Origin: Halovenus carboxidivorans
Lineage (GTDB): Archaea; Halobacteriota; Halobacteria; Halobacteriales; Haloarculaceae
Length of the DNA: 64,000 nt
NCBI RefSeq assembly: GCF_009831575.1
Contig: NZ_WUUT01000003.1
Span: forward strand, 120,747 to 184,746
Direction of reading: 5' to 3'
Part shown: positions 7,036-17,439 of the stretch, piece by piece
Layout: every line of letters starts with the position of its first letter
How positions within the stretch are numbered: position 1 is the stretch's first letter
Notes under the pieces: generated by a model
The model's input: the letters and a program-made list of their open reading frames with translations, nothing else
What the model was told of the DNA's origin: nothing
The model's database searches: none
Translations under genes and position numbers: made by a program

Positions 7036-10029
7036 TCAGTCGTCGTCCGCCGCGGTCTGGTCGCCGTCGTCTCCTCCCACCGCGGCGGTTTCGGGCGTCG
7101 GCAGTTCGCGGTCCGAGCGCGGTCCGGTCAACTCCACGTCCGGCAGCAGGTCGCGCAGATACCGGCCGGTGTGTGACTCCTCCGTCCGGGCGACCGCTTC
7201 CGGCGTCCCCGCGGCGACGACCTGCCCGCCGGCCTCCCCGCCCTCCGGGCCGAGGTCGACGATGTGGTCGGCGTTTTTCACCAGGTCGAGTTCGTGTTCG
7301 ATCACGACGACGGTGTTCCCCTCGTCGGTCAGGCGGTGGAGCACGTCGATCAGTTTCCGCTCGTCCTCGGGGTGGAGACCGGTCGTCGGTTCGTCCAGCA
7401 GGTACAGCGTCTCCCCGGTGTCCTTTTTGCCGAGTTCCTCGGCGAGTTTGACGCGCTGTGCCTCGCCGCCCGAGAGGGTCGTCGACGGCTGGCCGAGACG
7501 CATGTAACCGAGGCCGACATCCTTCAGCAGTTTGAGCCGACGGCGCAGTTGGCTGTGGCTCTCGAAGAAGTCGTAGGCCTCGTCGACGCTCATGTCGAGC
7601 ACGTCCGCGATTGTCTTGCCCTTGAAGGTGACCTCGAGGGTTTCGTCGTTGTACCGCGCGCCGCCACACTCCTCACAGGGGACCGTCACGTCCGAGAGGA
7701 AGTTCATATCGATCTTGACCGTCCCCTGGCCGCCGCAGGCCTCGCACCGACCGCCCTTGACGTTGAAGGAGAACCGGCCTTTCTCGTAGCCGCGGCGGTT
7801 GGCCACGTCGGTCTGGGCGAACAGTTCGCGGACGTGATCGAAGACGTTCGTGTACGTTGCGGGATTCGAGCGCGGCGTCCGGCCGATGGGTGACTGGTCG
7901 ATCAGCCGGACGGTCTCGACGTTGTCCAGCCCCTCGATGGCGTCGTGTTCGCCCGGGTCGACGCTCGTGTTGTCGTTCATCTCGCGGGCGAGTCCCTTGT
8001 AGAGCACGTCGTGCATCAGCGTCGACTTCCCGGAGCCGGAGACGCCGGTGATCGCGGTGAAACAGCCGACCGGTAGCTCCACGTCGAGGTCCTTGAGGTT
8101 GTGCTGGCGCGCGCCGCGGATCGTGATCGTCTCCTCGGAGTCACGCCGCTCGTCCGGCACCGGGATGACCTTCTCGCCGGAGAGATACTCCCCGGTGGCG
8201 CTGTCCTCGCAATCGAGCACCTCCTCGTAGCTGCCGTTGACGACGATTTCGCCGCCGCGCTTGCCCGGCCCCGGTCCCATGTCGATGATGTTGTCCGCCC
8301 GCCGCATCGTCTCCGTGTCGTGTTCGACCACGAGCAGGGTGTTGCCCAGGTCGCGCAGTTCTTCGAGGGTGTTCAGCAGACGGTCGTTGTCCCGCTGGTG
8401 CAGGCCGATCGACGGCTCGTCGAGGACGTACAGCACGCCGACGAGGCCGCTGCCGATCTGCGTGGCGAGGCGGATCCGCTGGCTCTCCCCGCCCGACAGC
8501 GTCGACGCCTCCCGATCCAGGGTGAGATACTCCAGCCCGACCTCGGTCATGAAACCGAGCCGCGCCCGGATCTCCTTGAGAATCTCCTCGGCGATCTTCC
8601 GGTCGCGGTCGCTCAGGTGCTCCTCCATCCCCTCGAAGTGCTCCAGAGCGTCACCGATGGACATCCGGTTGACCTCGGTGATGGAGGTCCCGTCGACGAG
8701 CACGGCCCGGGACTCCGCCTTCAGGCGGGTTCCCTCACACTCGGGGCAGGTGGTGACGGCCATGAACTCCTCGATGTGCTCGCGTGCCCGGTCGCTGTCC
8801 GTCTCGACGTGTCGCCGCTCCAGGTTCGGGATGACGCCCTCGAAGCGCTCGGTCTTCTCGCGGGTGCCGTTTTTCGTCGTCCACTCGAAGTGGACGCGGT
8901 CGTCGGTGCCGTAGAGGAACTGTCGCTGGATCTCCTCGTCCAGTTCCTCGAAGGGCGTCTCCAGCGAGACGCCGAAGTGCTCGGCGACGTTGTCGAGTTG
9001 GCGGGAGTAGTAGGTGCGGTTGTAGCTCCAGGGCTCGAAGACGTGTTTCAGCGGCTTCGAGGGGTCCTGGATCACCAGATCCTCGCTGACCTCCTTGGTC
9101 GAGCCGATCCCCTCACACTCCGGACAGGCGCCGTGGGGGCTGTTGAAGGAAAACGAGCGGGTCTCGATCTCGCTGATGTCGATGTGACAGTGGCTACAGG
9201 CCAGAGCCTCGGAGAACTCGACGACCCGCCGATCCTCGGCCTCGTCGTCGGCCAGATCGCCGGTCGACCGGGCGCTCGCGCCGCCCACGTCGAGGTCCTC
9301 GGGCGGGTCGGGGAAGATCACCTTGAGCACGCCGTCGGCCTCCTCCAGGGCGGTTTCGACGGAGTCGGTGACGCGGGACCGCTCGCCCGCGCCGAGTTTC
9401 ACGCGGTCGACGACCACGTCGATCGTGTGATCGTAGTTCTTGTCGAGATCCGGCGTCTCGACGGTCAGATCGAACCGTTCGCCGTCGACCTCGACCCGGG
9501 TGTAGCCCTCGCTGACGAGGTCGTCGAACAGCTCCTCGAACTCGCCTTTCTGGTCGCGGACGACCGGCGCACAGATCTTCGCTCGCGTCCCCTCGGGCGC
9601 GTCGAGCAGGCGTCGAACCATCTGCTGTGCGCTCTGTTCGTCGACCTCGCGGCCGCACTCCGGACAGTGCGGCGTCCCGACCCGAGCGTACAGCAGTCGG
9701 AGGTAGTCGTGCAGTTCGGTGACGGTCCCGACCGTCGAGCGGGGGTTGTTCGCGGCGTTTTTTTGGTCGATCGAGATCGCCGGCGACAGCCCCTCGACGT
9801 TCTCGACCTGCGGTTTGTCCATCTGCCCCAGGAAGTTCCGGGCGTACGCCGACAGCGACTCGATGTATCGGCGCTGGCCCTCGGCGTAGATCGTCTCGAA
9901 GGCCAGCGAGGACTTCCCCGAGCCCGACAGCCCCGTGACGACGGTCAGTTCCTCCCGTGGAATCTCCACGTCAACGTCCTTGAGGTTGTTCTCTGCTGCC
10001 CCACGGACCTCGATAGTGTCGCGGCTCAT
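7036..10029 (-). CDS. uvrA: Excinuclease ABC subunit A
   Basis: Damage-recognition ATPase of bacterial-type nucleotide excision repair, present in haloarchaea by old transfer from bacteria. The 997 residues carry two ABC modules: Walker [14 protein letters not shown] near residue 33 and [13 protein letters not shown] near residue 645, signatures [12 protein letters not shown] and [12 protein letters not shown], and Walker B regions [12 protein letters not shown] and [12 protein letters not shown]. Zinc-binding pairs are [27 protein letters not shown] and [10 protein letters not shown] with CEECGGARY. UvrB-binding and DNA-binding insertions are of normal length. The C-terminus ends in an acidic tail. 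No uvrB or uvrC lies in the window. Confidence 0.97.
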   Translation of the reverse strand: MSRDTIEVRGAAENNLKDVDVEIPREELTVVTGLSGSGKSSLAFETIYAEGQRRYIESLSAYARNFLGQMDKPQVENVEGLSPAISIDQKNAANNPRSTVGTVTELHDYLRLLYARVGTPHCPECGREVDEQSAQQMVRRLLDAPEGTRAKICAPVVRDQKGEFEELFDDLVSEGYTRVEVDGERFDLTVETPDLDKNYDHTIDVVVDRVKLGAGERSRVTDSVETALEEADGVLKVIFPDPPEDLDVGGASARSTGDLADDEAEDRRVVEFSEALACSHCHIDISEIETRSFSFNSPHGACPECEGIGSTKEVSEDLVIQDPSKPLKHVFEPWSYNRTYYSRQLDNVAEHFGVSLETPFEELDEEIQRQFLYGTDDRVHFEWTTKNGTREKTERFEGVIPNLERRHVETDSDRAREHIEEFMAVTTCPECEGTRLKAESRAVLVDGTSITEVNRMSIGDALEHFEGMEEHLSDRDRKIAEEILKEIRARLGFMTEVGLEYLTLDREASTLSGGESQRIRLATQIGSGLVGVLYVLDEPSIGLHQRDNDRLLNTLEELRDLGNTLLVVEHDTETMRRADNIIDMGPGPGKRGGEIVVNGSYEEVLDCEDSATGEYLSGEKVIPVPDERRDSEETITIRGARQHNLKDLDVELPVGCFTAITGVSGSGKSTLMHDVLYKGLAREMNDNTSVDPGEHDAIEGLDNVETVRLIDQSPIGRTPRSNPATYTNVFDHVRELFAQTDVANRRGYEKGRFSFNVKGGRCEACGGQGTVKIDMNFLSDVTVPCEECGGARYNDETLEVTFKGKTIADVLDMSVDEAYDFFESHSQLRRRLKLLKDVGLGYMRLGQPSTTLSGGEAQRVKLAEELGKKDTGETLYLLDEPTTGLHPEDERKLIDVLHRLTDEGNTVVVIEHELDLVKNADHIVDLGPEGGEAGGQVVAAGTPEAVARTEESHTGRYLRDLLPDVELTGPRSDRELPTPETAAVGGDDGDQTAADDD

Positions 10030-10322
10030 TCGTTACCCAACCCACGGACTGGGCTCCCGAAACGCTGTCGGTTCTCCCGTCTGCCCGGCCTGAACGGCCG
10101 TCTGTCCTACTCATCTTGGAAAATATGTCTGCGATTAACTATTTATTCGAAAAAATTGGATGTATATGGGGCAAAAACTTTGAATACCAGTCGGATGGGC
10201 GCCACTTGGGCAAACATTTAGTGATATTAGAACAATGGTTCCACAGTGACTCAGTTCACGCGAGCGACGACTGCAGAGCGTGTGACGGGACAATCGAGTA
10301 CCGCCTCGGTTCCAGCACAGCC

Positions 10323-11222
10323 ATGACGAAACGCCAGGTCGACGTTCCGCCGGCGGTACGAGCGAATATCGAGCGGACGGTCGAAGATATCGACACCCGC
10401 CTCGCTGAGGAAGAGACGGCAGTCGTCGTCGGGGAGGTGCTCGCCGATCTGTTCGGCGATTCCGAGGAGTACGGCCGCTACCAGCGGGGAGAGTCCCTGC
10501 CGCCGATGACACGGATGCGGGTCGGAAGTTACGATCCCCGAAACGTTCTCATCGAGACCGAGCACTGGGCCGAGCAAGAGCTCTCGAAGCTCCAGGAAAG
10601 CAAGTGCCTCCGGTATCTCTGGGCTGGGTTCGACCGATCGCCGCTATCGAACAACATCGCCTTCGCACTTCCGTTCCGCCAGATGCTTGCGGATCATCTC
10701 TTTGCCGAGGCTGGTGAGGGGCTTCGGCTGTTCGGTGGGATCAAGATTCAGTGCGGCCACAACGTTAGGATGGGTGACAATGTCGTCGTCCACAACGACG
10801 TCTTGCTGGACGACCGCGGCGAACTGACGATCGGCGATCGGGTATCGGTTGCTGACAACGCGCACATTCACACCCACGCTCACGATACGGTCGACCAGAC
10901 TGAGGTGACGACATACGAGACGATTCTCGAAGACGATGTCCGGTTAGGCTACGGTTCGATGGTCAGTGCCGGCTGTCGGGTTGGCGAGAACGCTATGGTC
11001 GGTTCGGGCGCGAAAACACTGGGGGACGTACCAGCACATCACATCGTTGCCGGATCGCCCGCGAAAAGTGTCAAGATCAAGCCGGGTTGGGAGTCGGTCG
11101 CGGCGGATCTCGGCCCCCTCGAAGACAATCGGGAGCAGCGCCGTCTCGACCGGGAGTTCCCCGAACCGTTCGAGGAGTTCGACGAGTTCGGCCGTGACCT
11201 CTCACCGCCTGGAGCAGGCTAG
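10323..11222 (+). CDS. Left-handed beta-helix acyltransferase
   Basis: 299 residues. The N-terminal half is alpha-helical and unrecognised. From about residue 135 come hexapeptide repeats of a left-handed beta-helix (IKIQCGHNVRMGDNVVVHND, then LTIGDRVSVADNAHIHTHAH). The His-rich turn NAHIHTHAHD is in the position of the catalytic His of the maltose/galactoside acetyltransferase group, and the end DVPAHHIVAGSPAKSVKIKPGW is the classic C-terminus of that family. It probably transfers an acetyl group from acetyl-CoA to a sugar or similar acceptor. Start at the ATG before TKRQVDVPPAV, since upstream codons are AT-rich non-family sequence. GC is lower than in neighbours. Its stop overlaps that of the next convergent gene (CTAG). 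Confidence 0.85.
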   Translation: MTKRQVDVPPAVRANIERTVEDIDTRLAEEETAVVVGEVLADLFGDSEEYGRYQRGESLPPMTRMRVGSYDPRNVLIETEHWAEQELSKLQESKCLRYLWAGFDRSPLSNNIAFALPFRQMLADHLFAEAGEGLRLFGGIKIQCGHNVRMGDNVVVHNDVLLDDRGELTIGDRVSVADNAHIHTHAHDTVDQTEVTTYETILEDDVRLGYGSMVSAGCRVGENAMVGSGAKTLGDVPAHHIVAGSPAKSVKIKPGWESVAADLGPLEDNREQRRLDREFPEPFEEFDEFGRDLSPPGAG

Positions 11223-11806
11223 TTCTCGCCGTTTCCCGATTCTCCGGATCCGGAGTCAATCCGATCTACAGTGTCGCCGCGCCAGGTGTACACGCTGGCT
11301 TCGCTATCGCCCGAGATCGGTGACGGATCGTCCGGGCGGCGGTCGTCGATATACGAGACGATGTCGTCGAGTCGACGTTCACTCGTCGCTCGTTCGGCCC
11401 AGCAGTGATACCCCTTTGCCGGAGTCCGGAGTTCGAGTCGATTCGAGAAGAAGCCGGTGTGATACGCGACCCACGCGACAGCGTCGTGCGGGATGCTGTA
11501 GCTCTCGTCCCCGTCTTCCTGCCCGACGAGACAGACCGTCCGTCGCCCCGTGACCATGATCACCGTCCCTCGGTCCCCGTCCGGGGTGACCGTGTTCGAT
11601 TTCGTCCCGAGGCCAACCCCTTTCTTCCGGTTCGTTAGCACGTAAGCGGGGCTCTCACTCTCCGCTAGATACGCGATTGGCGGCTCTTCGGACAGGCGCC
11701 CGTCGGTGAACTGACGCTCCTCGTCAGCGAGGAGGTCGGTCGTCACCGAGTCGTCCGAGACCATCTGTGCGATGAGGTTGGCACGGGAGATCGTCGAATC
11801 AGTCAT
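11219..11806 (-). CDS. PH-like domain protein
   Basis: About 195 residues. The middle part, YVLTNRKKGVGLG through GTVIMVTGRRTVCLVG to SIPHDAVAWVAYHTG and NRLELRTPAKGYHCWA, looks like the prokaryotic PH domain of the YokE type, which in other proteins mediates intracellular binding. An N-terminal helix and an acidic, Ser/Gly-rich C-terminus flank it. Start is ATG 11806 or 11824 (six residues longer). It shares the lower GC of the acetyltransferase gene it converges on. Function not known. Confidence 0.7.
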   Translation of the reverse strand: MTDSTISRANLIAQMVSDDSVTTDLLADEERQFTDGRLSEEPPIAYLAESESPAYVLTNRKKGVGLGTKSNTVTPDGDRGTVIMVTGRRTVCLVGQEDGDESYSIPHDAVAWVAYHTGFFSNRLELRTPAKGYHCWAERATSERRLDDIVSYIDDRRPDDPSPISGDSEASVYTWRGDTVDRIDSGSGESGNGEN

Positions 11807-11913
11807 ACCATCTGTATCCGTCACCCCCAGAACTGGGCCGACCCGTCCGGAGGCTCTGTATCTGCCGGAGGATCGGGACGCGGCCGCTTGAACGCTACCC
11901 TTATATTATTGCC

Positions 11914-11927
11914 CACATTACAATGTG
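11914..11927. promoter_or_regulatory. Inverted repeat CACATT-AC-AATGTG
   Basis: Perfect 6-bp arms with a 2-nt spacer, inside an AT-rich stretch (11899-11995) between the divergent PH-domain and UspA genes. It follows a TATA-like run TTATATTATT. It could be an operator for either gene. Nothing else is seen in this gap. Confidence 0.3.
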
Positions 11928-12054
11928 TATAATCGCTTCTGTTCGGAAAATAACTACATTTTGGCTATAATCCGGTCTATATGTGGGTGTTTGTTTATCT
12001 CCCGTTTCGCATCATACCGTCAGGGCTACCACCACGCCCGACGTGTTGGCGAGT

Positions 12055-12474
12055 ATGTACGACCGGATCCTCGTCGCAGTCGACGGAAGCGACCACGCGA
12101 GCAGCGCCGTGACCCACGCGCTCGATCTGGCGGCCCGGCACGACGCCGTGCTACACGCCCTGTACGTCGTCGAGACCCGGACCGCGTACGACAACGCGAT
12201 CATCGATCCCGAACGGCGCCGCGAGACGCTCCGCGAGGCCGGCGAACGCGAACTCACGGAGGTGCAGGACCGGGCCGAAACCGAGGGTGTCGAGGTCCGA
12301 ACCGACATCGAGGAAGGGGCCCCTCCCGAGGAGATTCTCGCCTACATCGAGGATCACGATATCGACGCGGTCTGTATGGGCGAGCGCGGGCAGTCCGATT
12401 TCAAGACAGTGCTGCTGGGCAGCGCGACGGAGACGGTCATCCACGAGACGGAGGTTCCGGTCGTCGTCGTCTGA
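12055..12474 (+). CDS. Universal stress protein (UspA family)
   Basis: 139 residues, a complete single USP domain. The start MYDRILVAVDGSDHASSAV and the end DIDAVCMGERGQSDFKTVLLGSATETVIHETEVPVVVV contain the ATP-binding pattern of the family, G-x2-G-x9-G-S/T, here GERGQSDFKTVLLGSAT. Start at MYDR because it is the universal beginning of these proteins; the frame is open further upstream. Such proteins bind ATP or AMP and modulate stress responses; the partner here is unknown. Confidence 0.93.
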   Translation: MYDRILVAVDGSDHASSAVTHALDLAARHDAVLHALYVVETRTAYDNAIIDPERRRETLREAGERELTEVQDRAETEGVEVRTDIEEGAPPEEILAYIEDHDIDAVCMGERGQSDFKTVLLGSATETVIHETEVPVVVV

Positions 12475-12521
12475 CCCGTCGCCGTCTCGGGACCAAACGA
12501 AACCATTCTTGTCCGCGCGAG

Positions 12522-12533
12522 CGTACGCGTACG
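12522..12533. promoter_or_regulatory. 12-bp palindrome directly before pitA-like gene
   Basis: CGTACGCGTACG is a perfect palindrome ending one base before the ATG at 12535. If the transcript is leaderless, as is common here, it lies over the transcription start. A chance match is possible in GC-rich DNA. Confidence 0.25.
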
Positions 12534-12534
12534 T

Positions 12535-14466
12535 ATGCCTGAAGCGCGCGACCCGCCGCCGACGGACGAAGGCTGGTATGCACTGCACGACTACCGGACG
12601 ATCGACTGGGACGCGTGGCGTGACGCGACAGAGCGCGAGCGCGAGCGCGCCCTGGCGGAGGTGACCGATCACCTCGACGCCCGTCTCGCCGTCGAGGACG
12701 CCGAGGAGGGCGACTCTGCGCTGTACTCGATTCTCGGTCACAAGGCCGACATTCTGCTCTTGCATCTCAGGCCGACCAGCGCACACATCGGCGCGCTCGA
12801 ACGCCAGTTCGAGCAGACGGAGTTCGCGCGGTTCACCGAACGCGAAACGTCGTTCGTCTCGGTGACCGAAGCGTCGGGCTACTCCGAGGACGCCCGGGAC
12901 TACTTCGAGGGCGAACTCGACGAGAACTCGGGGCTGTACAACTACATCCAGACTCGACTCAAGCCGACGATTCCCGACGCCACCCACGTCTGTTTCTATC
13001 CGATGGACAAGCGCCGCCAACCCGGACAGAACTGGTACGACCTGGACTTCGAGGAGCGGGCCGAGCACATGGAAGCCCACGGCGACATCGGTCGGGACTA
13101 CGGCGGCAAGGTCGTCCAGATGATTACCGGCGCCATCGCCCTGGACGACTGGGAGTGGGGCGTGACGCTGTGGGGCGACGACCTCGTCGACATGAAGGAT
13201 CTGCTCTACGAGATGCGTTTCGATCCCTCGACTTCCCAGTTCGCGGAGTTCGGCCCGTTCTACGTCGGCCGGCGGATCGCCCCCGACGACCTCCCCGCGC
13301 TGATGGCCGGCGAGGTGGTCACCGCCGACGGCGATATCGAGACGGATCTCGACACCGCGGGACCGATCCACCCGGGGCAGGCGACAGCAGACGCCGGCCA
13401 CGGTGCGAGCGAGAGTGACTCGGCACGCGCCGGTGACGAACACGCCGCCGACGACGGCGACCACGACGACAGCGGCGCCCCGCCGATGGGCGGCGGCGAG
13501 AGCGTCACAGAACAGACCGACGACCTCGCCGGTCGACTCGGGACGCTCGGGATCCAGGCCGGCGAGGAGTACGACGAGGGTGATTTCGGTCTCCTGCTGT
13601 ACTCTGACGCCGACGCTCAGGAGATCGAATCGGAACTCGGCGGCCTCCGGGAGAACTTCGAGCACTACGACACCCACGTCACCAGCGTCGTCCGGGCACA
13701 GAGCGGCCGGTCGGCAATCGTGAGCATCTGGGACAACGAACGGGCGGCCGACACCGCCGAAGGGTTCCTGACCGACCTCCCCGGCGTCGAGGACGGCTAT
13801 CGCGGCCCGCTCGGTGACAGCGATCCGCAGGACGACGGCGACCACGGCGCTGGTGACGAGTCGCCCCACGCCGGCGGCGACGCCGACAGCATCCGGGACG
13901 AACTCGCTGATCTCGACGTGTACGCCGGCCAGCCACACGGCGAGGACATCTACGCGCTCGTGCTCTACTCCGAGGCCCCGCTGTCCGAACTGACCGAGGA
14001 GGTCGCGGAGCTGAGCGACGGCTTCGACCGCTACGACACCCACGAGGGCACCGCGGTCTACGACGACCCGGACAGCGACAAGGCGGCGGTGGTCAGTCGC
14101 TGGGAGACCGCCGACGCCGCGAACACCGCCAGCGAGTATCTGAGCGATCTGCCCGGAATCGTCGGCTGGGCCGACGAGGGCGAGGGCTTCGAGACGATGG
14201 GGATGTTCTACACGGTCAAACCCGACTACCGTGACACCTTCGTCGAGCGGTTCGCGGACGTGGGCGAACTCCTCAACGAGATGGAGGGCCACCGCTCGAC
14301 GGCCCTTCTGGAGAACGTCGACAACGAGAACGACATGTTCATCGCGAGCCGCTGGGACTCGAAAGACGACGCGATGGAGTTTTTCCGCTCGGAGGAGTTC
14401 ACCGACACCGTCGACTGGGGTCGAGAGGTACTCGCCGATCAGCCTCGGCACGTGTTCCTGGCCTGA
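12535..14466 (+). CDS. pitA: Chlorite-dismutase-like heme protein fused to monooxygenase-like domains (PitA type)
   Basis: 643 residues. Residues 10-260 are a Cld/HemQ-family domain: EHMEAHGDIGRDYGGKV holds His182 in the place of the proximal heme ligand, followed by DDWEWGVTLWGDD and EMRFDPSTSQFAEFGPFYVG. After an acidic, Gly-rich linker come two related domains of about 90 residues (DFGLLLYSDADAQEIESELG and IYALVLYSEAPLSELTEEVA), then an antibiotic-monooxygenase-like domain beginning MGMFYTVKPDYRDTFVERF. PitA of Haloferax is a Cld-monooxygenase fusion; HemQ relatives act in late heme synthesis by decarboxylating coproheme. A heme-related role is therefore likely, chlorite detoxification unlikely. 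The tandem middle domains are unusual. A palindrome abuts the start. Confidence 0.85.
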   Translation: MPEARDPPPTDEGWYALHDYRTIDWDAWRDATERERERALAEVTDHLDARLAVEDAEEGDSALYSILGHKADILLLHLRPTSAHIGALERQFEQTEFARFTERETSFVSVTEASGYSEDARDYFEGELDENSGLYNYIQTRLKPTIPDATHVCFYPMDKRRQPGQNWYDLDFEERAEHMEAHGDIGRDYGGKVVQMITGAIALDDWEWGVTLWGDDLVDMKDLLYEMRFDPSTSQFAEFGPFYVGRRIAPDDLPALMAGEVVTADGDIETDLDTAGPIHPGQATADAGHGASESDSARAGDEHAADDGDHDDSGAPPMGGGESVTEQTDDLAGRLGTLGIQAGEEYDEGDFGLLLYSDADAQEIESELGGLRENFEHYDTHVTSVVRAQSGRSAIVSIWDNERAADTAEGFLTDLPGVEDGYRGPLGDSDPQDDGDHGAGDESPHAGGDADSIRDELADLDVYAGQPHGEDIYALVLYSEAPLSELTEEVAELSDGFDRYDTHEGTAVYDDPDSDKAAVVSRWETADAANTASEYLSDLPGIVGWADEGEGFETMGMFYTVKPDYRDTFVERFADVGELLNEMEGHRSTALLENVDNENDMFIASRWDSKDDAMEFFRSEEFTDTVDWGREVLADQPRHVFLA

Positions 14467-14676
14467 TCCCTGCCGGCCGTGGCTCTCCCTTCGCTCGCAG
14501 ACACGGACGGTTAGCAACGCAGACCGGGTTCGACGTGGCCGCACACGCCCGCGTCTCCCCGTCATCGTGTCTAAAGCTCCGGGTCGTGACAGCTATCACC
14601 ACGGCACCGTCCGCCAGTTTCACTTTCACTCTGCTGTTAACGGGGCTTTATGTACGAGGGGGCACAACCGACGCGT

Positions 14677-15723
14677 ATGGCAACACAGGAAGATCTCGAA
14701 GAACTGCCGGGAGTCGGTCCGGCGACAGCGGAGAAACTCAAAGAGAACGGATTCGACGGATTCCAGGGGATCGCGGTCGCCAGTCCCGGCGAACTCTCGA
14801 ACACGGCGGATATCGGTGAATCGAGCGCGGCTGACATCATCCAGGCCGCCCGGGAGGCCGCCGACATCGGCGGCTTCGAGAGCGGCGCGACGGTACTGGA
14901 GCGGCGCCAACAGATCGGGAAGCTCACCTGGGGGGTCGACGAGGTCGACGAACTGCTCGGCGGCGGTGTCGAGACCCAGTCGATCACCGAGGTCTACGGT
15001 GAGTTCGGCTCCGGCAAGTCCCAGGTGACCCACCAGCTCTCGGTCAACGTCCAACTCCCGGCCGAACACGGCGGCCTCGAAGGCAGCGCCATCTTCATGG
15101 ACAGCGAGGACACGTTCCGCCCCGAGCGGATCGACGACATGGTCCGCGGTCATCCCGACGAGGTCATCGAGGACACGATGGTCCTCCACGGCGTCGCCGA
15201 GGAGGACGAAGCAGACGCCGAGGACGAGGATCTGATGGAGGATCTGGTCGAGTCGGTACTCGACAAGATCCACGTCGCGAAAGCGTTCAACTCCAACCAC
15301 CAGATTCTCCTCGCCGAGAAGGCCCAGGACATCGCCAGCGAGAGCCAGGACGACGAGTTCCCGGTTCGACTGCTCTGTGTCGACTCGCTGACCGCGCACT
15401 TCCGAGCGGAGTACGTCGGCCGTGGCGAACTCGCAGAGCGCCAGCAGAAACTGAACAAACACCTCCACGACCTGATGCGCGTCGGCGACCTGAACAACAC
15501 CGCCGTCGTCGTCACCAATCAAGTCGCGTCCAACCCCGACTCATTTTTCGGGGACCCCACACAGCCCATCGGTGGCAACATCCTCGGCCACACCTCCACG
15601 TTCCGTATCTACCTCCGCAAATCGAAGAACAACAAACGGATCGTCCGCCTGGTCGACGCGCCGAACCTCGCAGACGGCGAATCCGTGATGCGGGTCTCCG
15701 GCGACGGCCTCGTCGAGGAGTAA
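14677..15723 (+). CDS. radA: DNA repair and recombination protein RadA
   Basis: Archaeal recombinase that forms filaments on single-stranded DNA for strand exchange. 348 residues. An N-terminal helix-hairpin-helix region [19 protein letters not shown] is followed by the linker motif, Walker [16 protein letters not shown] near residue 107 and Walker [13 protein letters not shown] near residue 230. The L2-region [20 protein letters not shown] and terminal DGLVEE are typical. An acidic insertion ([15 protein letters not shown]) is a haloarchaeal feature. Start at [10 protein letters not shown]: a TATA-like GCTTTATGTA about 29 nt upstream fits a leaderless transcript there. Confidence 0.97.
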   Translation: MATQEDLEELPGVGPATAEKLKENGFDGFQGIAVASPGELSNTADIGESSAADIIQAAREAADIGGFESGATVLERRQQIGKLTWGVDEVDELLGGGVETQSITEVYGEFGSGKSQVTHQLSVNVQLPAEHGGLEGSAIFMDSEDTFRPERIDDMVRGHPDEVIEDTMVLHGVAEEDEADAEDEDLMEDLVESVLDKIHVAKAFNSNHQILLAEKAQDIASESQDDEFPVRLLCVDSLTAHFRAEYVGRGELAERQQKLNKHLHDLMRVGDLNNTAVVVTNQVASNPDSFFGDPTQPIGGNILGHTSTFRIYLRKSKNNKRIVRLVDAPNLADGESVMRVSGDGLVEE

Positions 15724-15963
15724 CTGTCTGACCCGCTACCATTGTCTGACGGGTCGGAGTGAAAGTAAAACACGCGGGAACGAACCACGAGACGGGACTG
15801 GAGTTCGATCCGAAACGAGGGGGTTGTTGAACACTCACATCCGTCGCCACAGGTCGCCTTCGGTATCTATCCTCTACCTGAAATTTCGCCACGGCGTCCT
15901 GCGGCCGGAGTAACCGCCTTCTCCCTGCCAGCACTTATGAGGCCACTCTGTCAACTGTGCTGT

Positions 15964-16119
15964 ATGACCGACGGCTATCTCGCTCGCCTCAAGCGAGCGC
16001 TCCAGAGTGCATTTCTCACCCACGTCCCGGACCACCCCGCCAACGGCGGCAACACCGGTGACAGGGAGTGGCCCGAAAGCGACGAATCAGAGCCTTCGCA
16101 GGGAGACAGTTCCGAGTAA
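15964..16119 (+). CDS. Small protein, function unknown
   Basis: 51 residues: a basic N-terminus MTDGYLARLKRALQSAFL that could be an amphipathic helix, then an acidic, Ser-rich tail ending SEPSQGDSSE. A box CTTATG (15934-15939) lies 27 nt upstream of this ATG, matching leaderless transcription. I do not recognise a family. It is convergent with thrC and could be a chance frame, though composition fits halophilic coding sequence. Confidence 0.45.
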   Translation: MTDGYLARLKRALQSAFLTHVPDHPANGGNTGDREWPESDESEPSQGDSSE

Positions 16120-16125
16120 CGCGGC

Positions 16126-17385
16126 TCAGTTCGCTTCAAGGTACTCGAGGACGCCCGCGGTCGTGCCGGGGACCGGTTCGGGATCGGCACCGGCCTCGGC
16201 GGCCGCTTCGGGGTCTTTCAGCAGGTGGCCGGTGGTGAGACAGACGACCTCCTCGTCGTCGTCGACGACGCCCTCGGCGCGGAGCTTTCGGAGTCCGGCA
16301 ATCGACGCCGCCGACGCCGGTTCGACGCCGACGCCCTCGCCGGCGAGGTCGCGCTGTGCCTCGGTGATCTTCTCGTCAGAGACCGCCGTTGCGGTCCCGC
16401 CCGTCTCGCGGATGCCGGGCAGCGCCTTGGGCGCGTTGACGGGGTTGCCGATTCGGATGGCCGTCGCGCGGGTCTCGACCTCGTCCCAGCGCTGGTGTTC
16501 CTCCCAGCCGTGTTCGATTGCCTCGGCCATCGGGGCCGCGCCCGCCGCCTGCACGCCGGTCAACTTCGGCACCTCGCTCTCGTCGATGGCACCGCTTTCG
16601 ACGAGTTCGCGGAAACACTTGTACAGCGCGGCGGTGTTGCCGGCGTTGCCGACCGGTAGCACGATCCGGTCGGGATAGGAGCCTTCCTCGTCGCGGAACT
16701 GCTCCATGATCTCCAGCCCAATCGTCTTCTGGCCCTCCAGCCGGAACGGGTTCAGCGAGTTGAGCAGATACACCTCGCCCCGCATCGCCATGTCCTGAAC
16801 GATGTCGAGGCAGGTGTCGAAGTTCCCGTCGACTTCGAGGATGCGAGCGCCGTGGAGACTCGCCTGTGCGACTTTCCCCGCGGCGACTTTCCCCGCCGGG
16901 AGGAGCACGAGCGTCTCCATCCCGCCCCGTGCGCCGTAGGCGGCGAGTGCGGCGCTGGTGTTACCGGTCGAGGCACAGGCCAGCCGTTCGACGCCGACCT
17001 TCTGTGCGACGCGCGTCCCGACGGTCATGCCCCGATCTTTGAAACTCCCCGTTGGGTTCATCCCCTCGTGTTTGACGCGCAGGCGCTCGACTCCGATTTC
17101 CGCTTCGAGACCTGGCACGTCGTGTAGCTGTGTCCCGCCCTCCGGCAGACTGACGCCGTCGTCGACCGGCAGCGCGGCCTCGTAGCGCCAGACGTTTCGT
17201 TCCCCCTCGAAGTCGTCCCACGTCGGGAGGTCCGCGTACCGGACTTCGAGTAGCCCGTCACAGGAGTCACAGGTGTACCGAACGTCGGAAAACGGCGCGA
17301 ACGTCTCCGAACACTCGATACAGCTCAGCCAGACGCCATCCTCCGCGCAGGGCGGTTCCTCCGCGGTCAGTTCGAGGTTCGCCAT
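16126..17385 (-). CDS. thrC: Threonine synthase
   Basis: PLP enzyme that makes threonine from O-phosphohomoserine. 419 residues. An N-terminal zinc-ribbon (Cys22, Cys25, Cys39, Cys42) precedes the catalytic fold, as in the archaeal/plant-like class. The PLP lysine is Lys116 in NPTGSFKDRGM. Further motifs are ACASTGNTSAALAAYGARGG, the phosphate-binding LPVGNAGNTAALYKC and GVGVEPASAASIAGLRKL. Start at MANLELTAEEP. Monocistronic as far as can be seen. Confidence 0.95.
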   Translation of the reverse strand: MANLELTAEEPPCAEDGVWLSCIECSETFAPFSDVRYTCDSCDGLLEVRYADLPTWDDFEGERNVWRYEAALPVDDGVSLPEGGTQLHDVPGLEAEIGVERLRVKHEGMNPTGSFKDRGMTVGTRVAQKVGVERLACASTGNTSAALAAYGARGGMETLVLLPAGKVAAGKVAQASLHGARILEVDGNFDTCLDIVQDMAMRGEVYLLNSLNPFRLEGQKTIGLEIMEQFRDEEGSYPDRIVLPVGNAGNTAALYKCFRELVESGAIDESEVPKLTGVQAAGAAPMAEAIEHGWEEHQRWDEVETRATAIRIGNPVNAPKALPGIRETGGTATAVSDEKITEAQRDLAGEGVGVEPASAASIAGLRKLRAEGVVDDDEEVVCLTTGHLLKDPEAAAEAGADPEPVPGTTAGVLEYLEAN

Positions 17386-17439
17386 TATACAGGTCTTGTC
17401 CCCGTACCTCAAAAGTTGGGCGGTTGAATTGTGGGGGGA

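Noticed and set aside
8101..10221. Open frame of about 700 codons opposite uvrA
   Set aside because: Antisense of a certain uvrA gene; no recognisable domain.
12151..14565. Open frame of over 800 codons on the minus strand across the pitA-like gene
   Set aside because: It is the antisense shadow of a real GC-rich gene; no family match, composition poor in acidic residues.
15724..15963. Possible structured RNA after radA (GACCCG...CGGGTC)
   Set aside because: Only one weak hairpin; more likely a simple terminator or chance pairing.
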